A DNA stretch of 64,000 nt, from NCBI GenBank assembly GCA_030685235.1, contig MU839135.1, positions 228,406-292,405 on the forward strand, written 5' to 3'. A model generated the notes under the pieces. It saw nothing but the letters and a program-made list of their open reading frames with translations, did not search any database and was not told the origin of the DNA. Both the position numbers and the translations under genes were made by a program. Position 1 is the first letter of the stretch, and the number at the start of each line of letters is the position of its first letter. This document shows, piece by piece, positions 1 to 11,323 of the stretch. The stretch comes from Copromyces sp. CBS 386.78. Its lineage: Eukaryota > Ascomycota > Sordariomycetes > Sordariales > Sordariaceae.

Positions 1-2207
1 ATGGCGCGCAACGGTTCTGGTGAAGCAAATCCTATGACATTAGGAAGAGGAGGAGCAAGGTTTGATGTATGTTGCGGCCTACCGTAGCAGGGTTTGCCGA
101 CTTTGGTCCCGAAACAAGAGCTTGGAGTTTAAAAGGGGTGGAAAAGAAGAAGTCACTTTCGTTCTGAAAGCAAGATATCCCAGGGAAACGCGGTTGGGCT
201 AGTCGTGAGGATGGGGAATTGTTGCGAGGAAGAGACAAGAGAGAAAGAGTTCAAGCCATCTCGGCTCGGCCCGGTTCGATAAGAGTGTGCGCGCAAACAT
301 CGATCGGATAAGATAACAAGACAGCCAGCCAGCCAGCCAGCCAGCCCATCTTTGCTGGGGTGTCTTACCTGTGGTCGAGCCTGAGCCCCGCCGCATTCGG
401 CCCAGTGCCTAGATGTCGACTGGGATTGCCGTGGTCTTTGGGGCTGTGCTGTTCTTGGCTTTGAGTTTTTAAGGAGGAGATGCCAGATCTGGTGATCACG
501 TCGGATAGAAGGAGGGAACCAAGAGCAGAGGGGAGGAGATGATAGCACACAAGGCGACGAGGAGAGGAGGACAGTGAATAGGTAGGGAACAGTGAGAAGA
601 AGGAAGTCGTGATGAACGGCGTTTACCCGGTATCGGTATGGATGGACACACTACTACGGTTTTGGTCAACAACAACCATGACCTATAGACCTAGAGGCAA
701 ACCTCCTATTGCGTCGTGTGTTACTAGTATACTTTTAGGCTTGGTATTTTTTCTTTGAGAGAGTTTAGCAAATTTTTCATTATTTCATCTGTTCAAGTTC
801 CGTCTCGGTAAGACCGATATGGTGACTATTCTAGACTAGTATCCTATGTCTCTCTGTGCCCTCTCAAGACCAGGCACGCCCGCCCGAAGCCCATCGCCAA
901 ATTCGACAAAGGTTGAAAGGTCAGACACACAAACAACTGGGATTTAATAGGTATATGCAGAGTAGGTAGGAGTGTAGTGTATATATAGCACACTTGTTTG
1001 GAGATACTACATACCTCTGCTGTCCCTTCGTCTCATTCAGTTTTCATCTTCAAGAGGGCATGGCATGCACGTAATTGGGCCGATCATACCCCAGTACGTG
1101 TTCCAAGAAATGACATCATCGTCATCATCATCATCATAGTGCTCAGCCACGGGAGATCAACATACTCCGAGGTAAGCTAGTGAGTGAGTGAGTGTACTGT
1201 ACTTTATCAGACTTACATGCACTACAGTATCGGTGTGAGCGGTTCTCCCCTATCCCCAAGGTTCCCTCCCCTGTCGTTAGATAGATAGATATAGTGTACT
1301 TACTGTGCAGTGTATGTATGCGATGATGAATCTCCATCAATCCATCAATGGTCGTTGTTGTAGGTATCTTCCAGGTTCCCGTCGTTTGGCTCGAAATCCG
1401 CCTTTGATATTGAGTCATTACAGCCCATCTCCATTTCTTCGGGCTGCACCACAATAGCACGTAAAAAAAAACAAAAAAAATGAAAAAATAAAATAAAAAA
1501 AAGCATTGAAGATAATGGAAACTGACGCTTCCGTCCTTGGAAGTGGTGGCGATGCGAAGGTCACATTTAAGAACTCAGTATAAAAAGAGGTTATAATATC
1601 ATTGCTACATAGCAACGTGGACCACGGTGGTATCGTCACCATTCGCCAGACGCATTCCTCACGTTGGCAAAGTCAAGTGTCCTTGAATGCACGACAGCGA
1701 GTGGAGAGAAGAGTAGAGAATTAATGGAAGGTTGACCACGGACAATGAAATCTTAAGCAAGTAAACACAGCGCAGCCAGCCTCAAGTAACTCCCGGTGAA
1801 AAATCATCGCAACGCAAACCGATGAAGCAGACCCAAGAGCAGCGTGGCAAATGTCAGATGCCAGCAACATTCAAACAAAAGCCTCGCAAGCAAAGATCCC
1901 AGTAGCATTAGAGAGGTATAGAGGTAGAGTAGATGGCATAAATATCCTAACGCATTTTTTCGTCGCTTATATAGCTGGAAGAGAGTAGAGAACCCATGAA
2001 GACATAAACCCCTCGTGACATAACTAACGTAATAAAAGCTAGCTTCAGAAAAAAAAAAGAGAACAAAAAAGCTAGGAGTGGTATAATGGAAAGATGATTC
2101 GCGCCCCGAGACACATGGAGACCTAGACATAGACAGACAGACATTTTAAAAACCAAACAACCAGAGTATTATCACACACACAAGAAGTGACAGGTAGGCT
2201 AGACAGC
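1..2207. other. Left-hand non-coding region, no gene supported
   Basis: I see no convincing coding region here. The open frames are short, overlap each other on both strands and lack protein-like composition. The stretch holds an (AGCC)6 run at 323-346, an ATC-rich run near 1108-1138, an A-rich tract at about 1461-1502, and the probable 3' untranslated region of the acyl-CoA synthetase just left of 2208. A good minus-strand splice donor (GTAAGA at 368-363) suggests that the leader of a minus-strand gene outside the window may start here, but no coding exon is visible. Confidence 0.5.
323..346. repeat. (AGCC)6 microsatellite
   Basis: Six perfect tandem copies of AGCC. It lies just inside a possible minus-strand intron that would begin at 368. 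No function inferred. Confidence 0.9.
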
Positions 2208-4451
2208 CTACTCCTTGGGGCCATAAGCCTCGTCAACCTCCTTCTTGTACTTGTTGAGGATACCCTTGCGGTTGAGCTTCTGGGCGGCCGTTACGAGACC
2301 CTGCGAGGATTTTAGTTAGTGATAAGGTCGAGAGAGAAACATATGCTGCAGGTGGGGAACTCACGTTCTGGGGGTTCCACTCCTCATCCGACACAACGAC
2401 ACCCTCGATAATCTCAATACCAGAAAGACCACCGGCGCGACCGGCGTTCTGGAGCTCCTTGAGGACAGCAGCCTGGAGCTTCTTGTTGTGTACGAGCTCC
2501 TCCAAGCTGTCACCCTTGACACCGATCGAAGAGGCGAGCTTCTTGAGGGCGGGTTCCGCGGGGACGATGATGGCGATGGGCTTGGAACGGTCCTGGTCGG
2601 CGTAGACGCAGATGTTGGCGACGACGGCGGCGGAGCGGTAGATGGACTCGAGCTTCTCGAGAGCAATGTACTCGCCGTTGAGGGTCTTGACGAGGTTCTT
2701 CTTGCGGTCGATAATCTTGAGATGGCCGTTCTGGTCCCACTCGCCGATATCGCCGGTCTTGAACCAGCCGTCCTCGGTCAGGGCGGCGGCGGTCTCCTCG
2801 GGGTTCTCGTAGTACTCGGAGAGCACAGAGGGGCCACGGAGCCAGATCTCACCCTGGGGGTTGGGCTTGTTGGTCGCCAAGTAGCCGGCATCGGGGAAGT
2901 CGACAAGCTTGGCCTCGACCGAAGCGGGCATGGCGCCGATGGACTCGGCAGTCCACTCGTTAGGGTTCTGGAGGCAGCCCATAGCGGTCGTCTCGGTAAG
3001 ACCATAGCCGATGATCATGGGGCAGATGGCCATGGAGATGAACTTCTGGGTATCCTTGGCGACGGGGCCACCACCGTTCAAGCAGAGCTTCATGCGACCA
3101 CCGGTAGCATCCTTGATCTTCTTGAACACGATAGCGTCCAAAAGGCCGCTTCCTGGCAGACCGAGGCCCATGAGCTTCTCCTTAAGAGCAAGGGCACCCC
3201 AGAAGAGGTTGCGCAGGAGAGGGCTTCCAGCGTTGACCTTGGCGAGAATGCCCTTCTTGACGGTCTCCCAGACGGCAGGGACACCAACCAGAACGCTGGG
3301 GGTGAACTCGCGGATATCGCCGAGGCAGTTGCGGACGGAGGTGTCGGAGAGGGTCTTGGGGTTACCGTAACCCATGGTCGAACCCCAGTAGAGGCAAGCG
3401 TTCTCGAAAACGAACTCGAGAATGTGAGCGAGGGGAAGGTAGGCCAGGAGGCGGTCACCGGGGCCAATGAAGGGCTGGACGACAGGGTTGACACCAGCGA
3501 CTGAAATCAGGACGTTAGTAGCAATTCACGGACAAAAGTAAAGCTTTGCGACAACATACTGGCAGCGACGACGTTGCTGTGCTTCAGGGGCACACCCTTG
3601 GGAGTACCAGTAGAGCCAGAGGTGTACATGATGCAGCAGAGATCCTCAGGGGCGGGCGCGACGGGCGCGACGGGGTTCTGCTTGCCGAGCTGGACAAGCT
3701 CGTCGAAGCTCAAAACAGTAACACCGCGCTCGGTCCTGAGCTGCTCAATATGGGCATCCTTGGCCTTGTTCTGGTTGTTCCAAATAACGTGCGTGATGTC
3801 CTTGGCATGCTCAAGAACGCCGTTGAGGGTAGGAAGGAGATGGGGGTCGAGGAAGATGGCCTTGGCCTTGGTAGCGACCATGGAGTACTTGAGACCCTCG
3901 GCGCCGAGAGTGTCGTAGGCAGTCACAATGGGCATGGACTGGGTGGCAGCACCATGAGACATGGCGAGCCAGTTCTGGCTGGTCGCGGCGAAGATGTGGA
4001 CACGGTCGCCCTGGTTGAGGCCAATGGCGCGCAGACCGGCGCCAACGTCGAGGGTGCGCTGCTCATACTCGTTGAAGGTGATGAACTCGTAGTGGCCGAG
4101 CTCGAAGTAGGTCCAGTTCTTGTCCACCTCGCGCTCCTCACCATCCACCATCTTCTTGACCTTCTTGGTCTCGACATGGGTGTTTACGAGCTTGCGGGAG
4201 CCCATGCACTGGGAGTCGCCATGTGCGAGGGCAGCCCACTTGACGAGCTTGTAAACGGTATCGATCTCCTCACCGATGGTCTCCTTCTCGCCCCATCGCC
4301 TGTTTGGGGGTCTGGCGTGGAGGCCGTTGATGGACAGGGGAGTGCGGCGGACAGGAGTCTCTCCTTGGACGGGTGTCTGGCCGGGGACATCGAGAGAGTA
4401 TGGGGGCCTGGAGACCAGCTTGGGAACCGGCGTCAACGTCGGGGTGACCAT
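2208..4451 (-). CDS. Long-chain-fatty-acid--CoA ligase (acyl-CoA synthetase)
   Basis: Activates long-chain fatty acids to acyl-CoA with ATP, feeding lipid synthesis and beta-oxidation. Three exons: 4451-3560, 3500-2365 and 2300-2208. The introns (59 and 64 bp) have GTATGT/GTGAGT donors, CAG acceptors and CTAAC branch sites, and give 706 residues, normal for the fungal FAA1/FAA4 family. The ANL-superfamily signatures are all present: P-loop-like YTSGSTGTPKG at the end of exon 1, GYGLTETTA, WFKTGDIG and the IDRKKNLVKTLNGEYIALEKLES linker/C-terminal region in exon 2. The protein ends KKEVDEAYGPKE. No signal peptide or clear membrane span is visible. The ATG at 4451 is the first in frame, and the next open sequence upstream is a pyrimidine-rich leader. 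Its promoter side faces the RIP-mutated island that begins about 500 bp away. Family assignment is secure; the exact paralogue is not. Confidence 0.95.
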
Positions 4452-4961
4452 GATGGGCGATTATTAGGAGTTAGGTAGGTAGAGCTCGAGAGCGCGTTTT
4501 TCTTTGTTGCTTGGGAGAGGAGGGCCGCTTTATCGAGAAATGGGGGAGGAGATGCAGGGAGCTGTTGCCGAGGCCGCAGTCGCGCTAACCTAGTGTCGGT
4601 TGCGGGAATTGTGTAGGTAGGGTGTTTGGATGGATGTGGATGTCGTGTCGTCGTCTCGAATTAACAAGGCAATGTAAGAGGGCGTTGGTTGGTGGTTTGG
4701 ATATGGATAGGATAGGGAGGAGTGGGAAAGCGAGGAAGAGGTGGAGGTTGGATAGCAACGGAAGGGAAAAGGAGTTTCTTTTCTGTCTCTCGCTCTTCCT
4801 TGACGGCAGCGGACGGGACGATGGACACACTGGATGCGCTCAGTTGGGGTTGGGATGGGTGCATTTTCATTTTGGGGAATGGACTGGCAGAGGGGCCCAT
4901 TGGACCACCACCTGCACCAAGAGCCCACCTTGAAACCACTTAGCTGCACATAGGTATTTTG
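4452..4961. promoter_or_regulatory. Leader/promoter region of the acyl-CoA synthetase
   Basis: Normal-GC sequence between the ATG at 4451 and the sudden rise in AT content after about 4960. Read on the minus strand it is rich in CT runs, typical of filamentous fungal leaders. Overlapping short frames on both strands do not look coding. No clear TATA box found. Confidence 0.4.
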
Positions 4962-5006
4962 CCAGTCGGTCTGAGCGCAGTCGTTAATTGTAACCAGTGT
5001 GAGCAC

Positions 5007-5960
5007 AGTTTATATCGAGTACGACGTGTCAAAAGTCGACCGTTATGTAGATAGACCGTTGTTCAATTAAACCGTAAATACTATAAACAGTCGCCGAATT
5101 GCCAGTCTGCTTACACGCATAAAGGGTCTATTCACAGTCCCATAATCGTTTGCCAATTGGCAGCCGTGTATGTACAGACTACATTTCTAAACCGCTAAAA
5201 TTCGAGACGTCATCTATATTGACAGTGTGATTACGGTTTTTATGATTAATTAGCTGTATGGCTACCGGTCGAGAAAATTAAGACGTTTAGGAAGGGTTTG
5301 GCAACGGTCTGGAAATGTAAGGGGTTTGGGGATTGTCTATACGTTAAACGGGCAGGTGCGAAAGATATTTGGGGGAAGGAGGCGTCTGGTGTTCTTTCCT
5401 AAAATTGAATGTATTAGAAGTCCGTTTGGTTGTGCCTTATGTCAAAATTTTTAAATCGCGATGCTATATTATAAATGAAATCTTTTCGTGATTTTACTTC
5501 TGTAGTTAATCGAAGACTATTGCGCCGTGTCCCTGTCTTTTTTGTATGTCGTTGTCGATGTGGTAATGCCTTTAGCAAACCCTTAAATCCTATTAGTCTG
5601 TGTACGATTAAAGTAATTAATTTAGTTGTTGTGTGTAGAATTAACGAACGCTAGCCCTCGCTCTCCCTTCCTATATATATATAGTATCGATGTTGTACAG
5701 TAGTAATAAATACTAATATATAATTCTTAATATTACTATTACCGTTAGTAAACTAGCTAGAAAAGATAAGAAGATATTATATTAATATAGGTAAAGATAG
5801 TCGATTTTAACGATACCAATTCTCCCAGCCCCCCCAGAAGCAACAACGGTGGCTCTAGCAATAGCGGTCCGTCTGTAAGTTTTCCCATATCTATCTTTTT
5901 CCCATATCTTTTTTATACTTCCTAATACTTCCCAATACTTCCTAATATATTGGAAATAGA
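5007..5960. other. AT-rich RIP-mutated DNA without recognisable coding relic
   Basis: Very AT-rich. The first 250 bp hold many copies of short CAGTC/GACCG words in both orientations. No frame longer than a few dozen codons and no protein-like segment recognised. Confidence 0.6.
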
Positions 5961-5989
5961 TATTAATAATCAGTAATGTTGTAGCGTCG

Positions 5990-7310
5990 TAATATAATAC
6001 GCGCGGAGGTCGCTACCTCTAAGACTAATATGCAAGCCTATAAGAGGAAGCCAGTATTCCCTCCGGACGAAGATATCGATGCGAACAATGAATTGTAGCG
6101 TAAGATTGAGCGCGAATCCTATTGGCACTTATTCCTTTGGGTAAAGAACGTTCCTGCTATATTAGTTACTATATAAAATAGTAGTAAAGATATATATTAA
6201 TATTGTACTAGGGAGGCCGAGCGTATTAAAGCTCTATTGGGTCCGGATATTACTCCGGATAGCCGCTAGTAGGGCGATATGCGCGAGAAATTTTTAGACG
6301 ACTAAAAACATTGTAAGGAGGAGGTATTAAAGGCTATAGAAGTAAGTAAATATTATTGCAATGATTTAAATAGTTGGATATTATTGTATAGTATAATATT
6401 AAGATATTTATATATATATAGGTAGTTATAATAGCTCATTATAAGGTAGAGCCGTATAGTTCTCTTATCGATATCGAGAGCGAGCCTAGCGAGGCCCGTA
6501 TTAAGCGGCTCGCCTATATTGCTTAGAATGTCGAGAATTTTTTTAAAGTCTGGTATTAGATGTCGAAGTATATCGATTACGATAGGTCCTCTAACTTAGG
6601 TAAATTCTATATAGAGTATAAGTAAAAAAGAAGAAAAGAGAAAAGGGATAATAATACTAATACGCTCAAAGGATGTTTAAGGGCTTTACCGTCGAAATAA
6701 TCGACTGCATCCGCGAGAAGTTTAAGGAGTAAGTTGAGTATAATCTAATATCTCAATATTTAATATTAACGATAGGATATATAGCATTAATAGGGGTATC
6801 GTAACTAGCGCCGGCAAGGAGAGGAGGGAGGACCTCTTCAAGTTCTATAATAAGGCTCCGTATAAGCCGGAGTTCGAGCATATCGATAAGGATTGCTTTT
6901 TTGAAATTTTTGAATCGAGAAAGTATAATAAGAAGCAGCGGAAGGATTATACCGCTACCGAGCAAGTTGCTTTGGGTAAGTTAAGAATACGAATGCTAAT
7001 ACCAATCTATTAGTAACAGGATTAATATTTTACAACTCGGTTCAAGATCGATACCCCGCCCCCCCCTCCCCCGAATCGGTCTCGTGGTGGTTCTAGTTCT
7101 AGTTCTAGTTTTAGTACTGGTACTATACTAGTTCTAGTATTGGCGGCGCTGGCGGCTCTAGCGGCTCTAGCAGCGGCTCTAGCGGCGAGGGCGGTAATTC
7201 TGGTATTAGTAGTTCTAATAGTAGTTTTAGTAGTAGTTCTAGCGGTGGCGGTGTTACTCCTATAATTGGTATATAAGGTATTGGTATTCGTGTTCGCTGT
7301 CTGGTCGTAA
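5990..7310 (+). pseudogene. Relic of an intron-containing gene, unknown product
   Basis: Not recognised. Protein-like stretches on the plus strand are joined by intron-like gaps. One begins near 6006 and reads TSKTNMQAYKRKPVFPPDED, then continues to about 6172. A second at about 6210-6341 contains ERIKALLGPDITPDSR. A third starts after a GTAAGT..TATAG gap ending near 6420. A fourth at about 6789-6974 contains YKPEFEHIDKDCFFEIFESR and ends at GTAAGT. A last segment after the TAG/CAG near 7020 has a Pro run and a long Ser/Gly tract (about 7060-7275). Nearly all stops are TAG/TAA at probable Q codons, so the frame was probably intact before RIP. It could be an accessory gene of the surrounding transposon or a separate captured gene. 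Confidence 0.35.
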
Positions 7311-7480
7311 TGTAGTAGTCGGATTTTTTTGTATTTTTTCTTTTTCTTTTCTTTTTCTATATTTATTATATTAATATTTTTTTTCCTTTTAATACTAACA
7401 GTTCGGCTCTCTTACCTTATTATAAATAATATATTATTTGGTAAATATATTTGAAGTTGAACGTGGTCGCGGTCAAAAGC

Positions 7481-7531
7481 GCGGCTCAAATCTAGGGGCG
7501 GCTCAAATCTAAGGGCGGCCCAAATTTATAG
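7481..7531. repeat. Three tandem copies of a 17 bp motif
   Basis: GCGGCTCAAATCTAGGG occurs three times head to tail (7481, 7498, 7515). The copies differ almost only by transitions, the third being most altered. The first copy overlaps the candidate left terminal inverted repeat, which would fit a transposase-binding subterminal array. Confidence 0.75.
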
Positions 7532-8099
7532 CAGGCTGTAGGGACTACTACTTTTTTAACCCACGACCACTAGATTACCAAACTCTCCTTCAACGACCTC
7601 TTTTTTTTCTTACCCGCACTACTTTTAAATCGTACAATATTAAAGGTATTTGCAAATTTAAATCTAGCGATACTATTAGCTATTTTTCCCCGCTTCGATA
7701 GGGCGTGCGCGCATTTTTGTATGTCGTTGAAATCGATTTTCAAATTCGTAGCTTTGCCCTGCATTTTTCGCTCTCACCTTCAATTTATATTAAAATAACT
7801 ACCCCAATAATATAAGGAGAAAAGGATTCGGAAGGAATAAGCTAACATTATTAGCGGCCGCCGATAAGCGCGATACTAAAAGACGACTAGAATCCCCTAT
7901 TATCGTAGGTCCCAATTAGAATTCTATCGTAAGCCCTAATTAACCCAAACGTCCTCGTTAAGGATATAGCTCGCAAAAAGACGATGAACCTACTATATAG
8001 GCACCTATAGCTAATTATAAGGATAATTTAGGCCCTAATAAAGATAATAATTAACTATTACTTACGAAAGTAAGTTATCTTATCCCAAATCATTTTATA

Positions 8100-11000
8100 A
8101 TATAGTATTAACCCGGTAATAAGAGTTCGATGAAGTAGATTTAGCCCGTACCCTAGTAAATATAGGGGTTAATAATAAAGATACTAGCGAGTTTAACTTC
8201 GACCGTCTATTATTCGAAGAATTACGAAACTTAGCCGATTATTAAGATAATAGCGAGACCGATAATTTAAACGATATATCCAATAAAGTAGTTATATTAG
8301 ACGATGACGATAATAATAACGACGACGATATTAACAATTTCTATCCTCCGCCGCCTCTAGTATATCTATCCGCTTTTGAATCGGATTCTAACGCTCAGAA
8401 AAATTATTTCCTAAAATTAATTATTATCGATATAATTCGGAAAAGTCAAGATATTAACGATTTCAAATAGGCGTTCGGTCTTTATTATATTCGATATAAT
8501 GTTTCGAAATAGTAGTATACAACGTTGAAGGAGATCTTTAGTATCCTTCCCGATCCGAATAGTAAAATCGCTTTATTACTAAGTATTATTAATACTTTAA
8601 AGCGTTATATTTAGGAAATATTACTATTATTAGAAATGCAGTTAATAATATTAGTATTAAATCCGAAGAAGGTATCGTTAACTAGATTTAATTGCGTTGT
8701 CGAAGTTGACGAAGAAGCGGCTAATAACCTAATATAAAAAATGTTCTATTTAAACCCTATTATATTTATCCGTCGTATACTAGTATTAAAAATAGCCGAT
8801 AATATATATTTCAGCCTTACCTTACTAGTCGATTCCCCTACCTAGGTATATTATTCTTCCTAATAGGCCGGCTCTATTCGTACTATATTTAGGAAGTACG
8901 CCTACTATAGATAAAAGGATAATGAGCCTAGAAATCTAGTTTTTCTAAGGGATTTTATCGACTTTAAATACGCTAATTTAATATATTACTGCCGACGAGA
9001 TAGAGTAGATAAGGATATAAATAAATTTTATACCGGCTAAATTCTCGAAGTTTAAAAAGACGAATACGAATCGACCTATAATCTATATAATATTTTTACC
9101 GCTAAGGAGAGGGAAGATTCGACTACCCCTAATTTAAACCCGAATATTATATAAGGGAAGAAGGGAATAATTATTTTAATTGTAGGCCGATTTTAGAAAG
9201 TAGAAACCCTAGTCTATAGCTTCGAATTAAAGAATATAAAGCTAAAAGTCGATTTATATAGCGAATAACCCTTTATTAAAGGGGAGTATATTTTAATTAT
9301 AGACCTACGCGAATTTATATTAGAAGATATAATTGTAGGCTATAATTATAATAAAGCATTCTAATTCGACTTAGCGTTTAGCTCCTTATATCCCTACTTT
9401 AATAATATTTTCCCTCCGGATATTAATTTCCCCGTTCGCTATATATATAATAAAAAGAAAAGTTTTATCCTTCTAACCTATAAAGTATCTTTAGTACTAG
9501 GCTTACTAGAGATATAGATTTTCCAATATAGTATTTTTATTAAACAATTCGTACAAAATCCTATATTCTCTATTTTAATACCGATTATAGTATTTACCAA
9601 TAGCTTTATATTATATTGGGTAATATACAAATTATTAATAAGCATATATATTTAATTTATCTTTCTACTTAAAAAGGAATATACTAAATAGTATAATATT
9701 TTCCCAGTTACCCTAAGCCTATATAAATCCAATTTCGTAGAAATTATAAAAGTATTAAAACTCTTTAGAATATTAGACTATAAAAATAATATATTTATAT
9801 AGATCGAAGGTAAAAAAGTCCTCTTATATACTCCTATTATTATATTCGTCGGAAATATATTATAATAATAGGAAAATAGTAGGATTTTATCGTAGTCGGC
9901 TAATAAAGGTTATTGGAATTATGAAATTTCGAAGGTAGATCGGGCTAATTTATAATACAATATTATCGAATATAAGTATACTTATTACGAAATTGAACGC
10001 CAACGTATATATTTATAATAATGGTTAATTAAAATAGCGAAAAGTCGGTATTTTAATAAAATAAGTATTTTAATCGATCCGTCGCTAATAATATACGTTA
10101 CGCTTATATTAAATCTTATCGGCGGTAGACTTACTAATGCCGTATACTTAGAATTCGGTATCATTACAAAAATACTATACTAAATTATCGTCGACTAAAT
10201 ACTAATAAAAAGTATAATAATCGAATATTATTAAATACTTAAACGTATACTATATCCGCCAGGCTAGAATAGAGTACAATCCTTATACTATATTCTATAG
10301 TATTCGTTATCGGAGCATACTCGATAGTCTATCTATATACTAATTTTATTTATAATTTAGTTGAAAGACTATTATTTTAAAGCACTACTCGTAAAGGCCT
10401 TAAAAGGCATATTTAAAGACTAAATCGACGACAGACAATTTAATAATATAAGATTAGTACTATACAGCCGTATTATATTATATTGCCTATCTAGCATTAT
10501 TAAAATTAATTCGATAGTTTTAATAGATGACCCGGAATTATACTGGTTAAATGCTATATACTAATATATAGTGTTTAATCGAAAGGTCTTCTAGAAGTTG
10601 TATAGAGCCGCCGCTAATATAGTAAACGCAACACTTGGTATAAGAGCCCAAGCTGCTGCTAGAGCCCGTTGTACTTCTATTATTGTAAGCGCCGCTGCCA
10701 CCGCCCTTGGCGATGCCGACGATATAGTATCGATTATGGAAGAGTTATTGGGTATATCAATTAACGATAATATTAACGTCGGCCGACTGACAACTACCTA
10801 AAAGGCTACCAAATTTCGACAATGGGCGGCGAGACCTAACGTTTATATCGGCTTATACTATAGGGAAGTGAAGGAACGATATGGATTTATTTCTTTGCTT
10901 ATGGTATTGTATCTAGAAACGAAGTACAAGTAAGTTAGCTAGTCTCCCCTAGGTAATGTCGATGACCGAAAATTAATATAGGTAATACGTACCTTTTATA

Positions 11001-11129
11001 GATTGTTTAAGAACTTAGTCGTTAAGACTAATTATAAAAACCCGGAGAAGGACCTGTTTATATATGAGAACATAGTCTAAACCGTCCGTATAATTCTTAT
11101 AGACGGCCTTACATTCAATGAACCGGATA
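8100..11129 (+). pseudogene. RIP-mutated transposase-like relic (N-terminal and central part)
   Basis: A coding-like plus-strand frame runs for about 3 kb, with many TAG/TAA at likely Q or R positions and few other stops. Near the start is an acidic D/N-rich stretch followed by YPPPPLVYLSAFESDS (about 8340). Further on are segments resembling the central part of large fungal CACTA/Plavaka-type (tnp2-like) transposases: FPVTLSLYKSNF near 9700, then a degraded GDMPQQxENSG-like segment near 9850 and a zinc-knuckle-like segment. SEHTR plus LKDYYFKALLVKALKGIF follow at about 10310-10410. A 67-codon piece at 10598-10801 has stayed open with ordinary codon use. The LTR element interrupts it at 11130. 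The superfamily is my best reading of degenerate sequence. Confidence 0.4.
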
Positions 11130-11134
11130 TTATA

Positions 11135-11323
11135 ATGCGTAGCTTCCCGCATAGAGGGACCCCCCTACCTACTGCGCTTGACGTAAGGTAGGTATACATT
11201 ATATATACATATATATATAGCCGTGCGCATTAACGTACTAATTCTAAATCTCTCCTAAAATTAATAACAATATTATAATTACATTAACGTACTACGCTAA
11301 TCTCATTACACGGTTTCCATATA
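11135..11323 (+). repeat. Left (5') LTR
   Basis: Begins (A)TGCGTAGC and ends CCATATA, where the right copy reads CCATGCA, so the canonical TG..CA ends have been changed by transitions. It contains the near-invariant core CATAGAGGGACCCCCCTACC. Preceded by the target duplication ttata. Confidence 0.9.

Noticed and set aside
153..548. 131-codon minus-strand frame near the window start
   Set aside because: Crosses the AGCC repeat, has no domain and overlaps several equal frames; more likely leader or intron of a gene to the left.
2488..4478. Long plus-strand frames opposite the acyl-CoA synthetase
   Set aside because: Composition-driven antisense frames; the minus-strand gene explains the region completely.
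7570..7764. 64-codon minus-strand frame in the RIP island
   Set aside because: Could be a piece of a reverse-strand protein, but too short and isolated to call.
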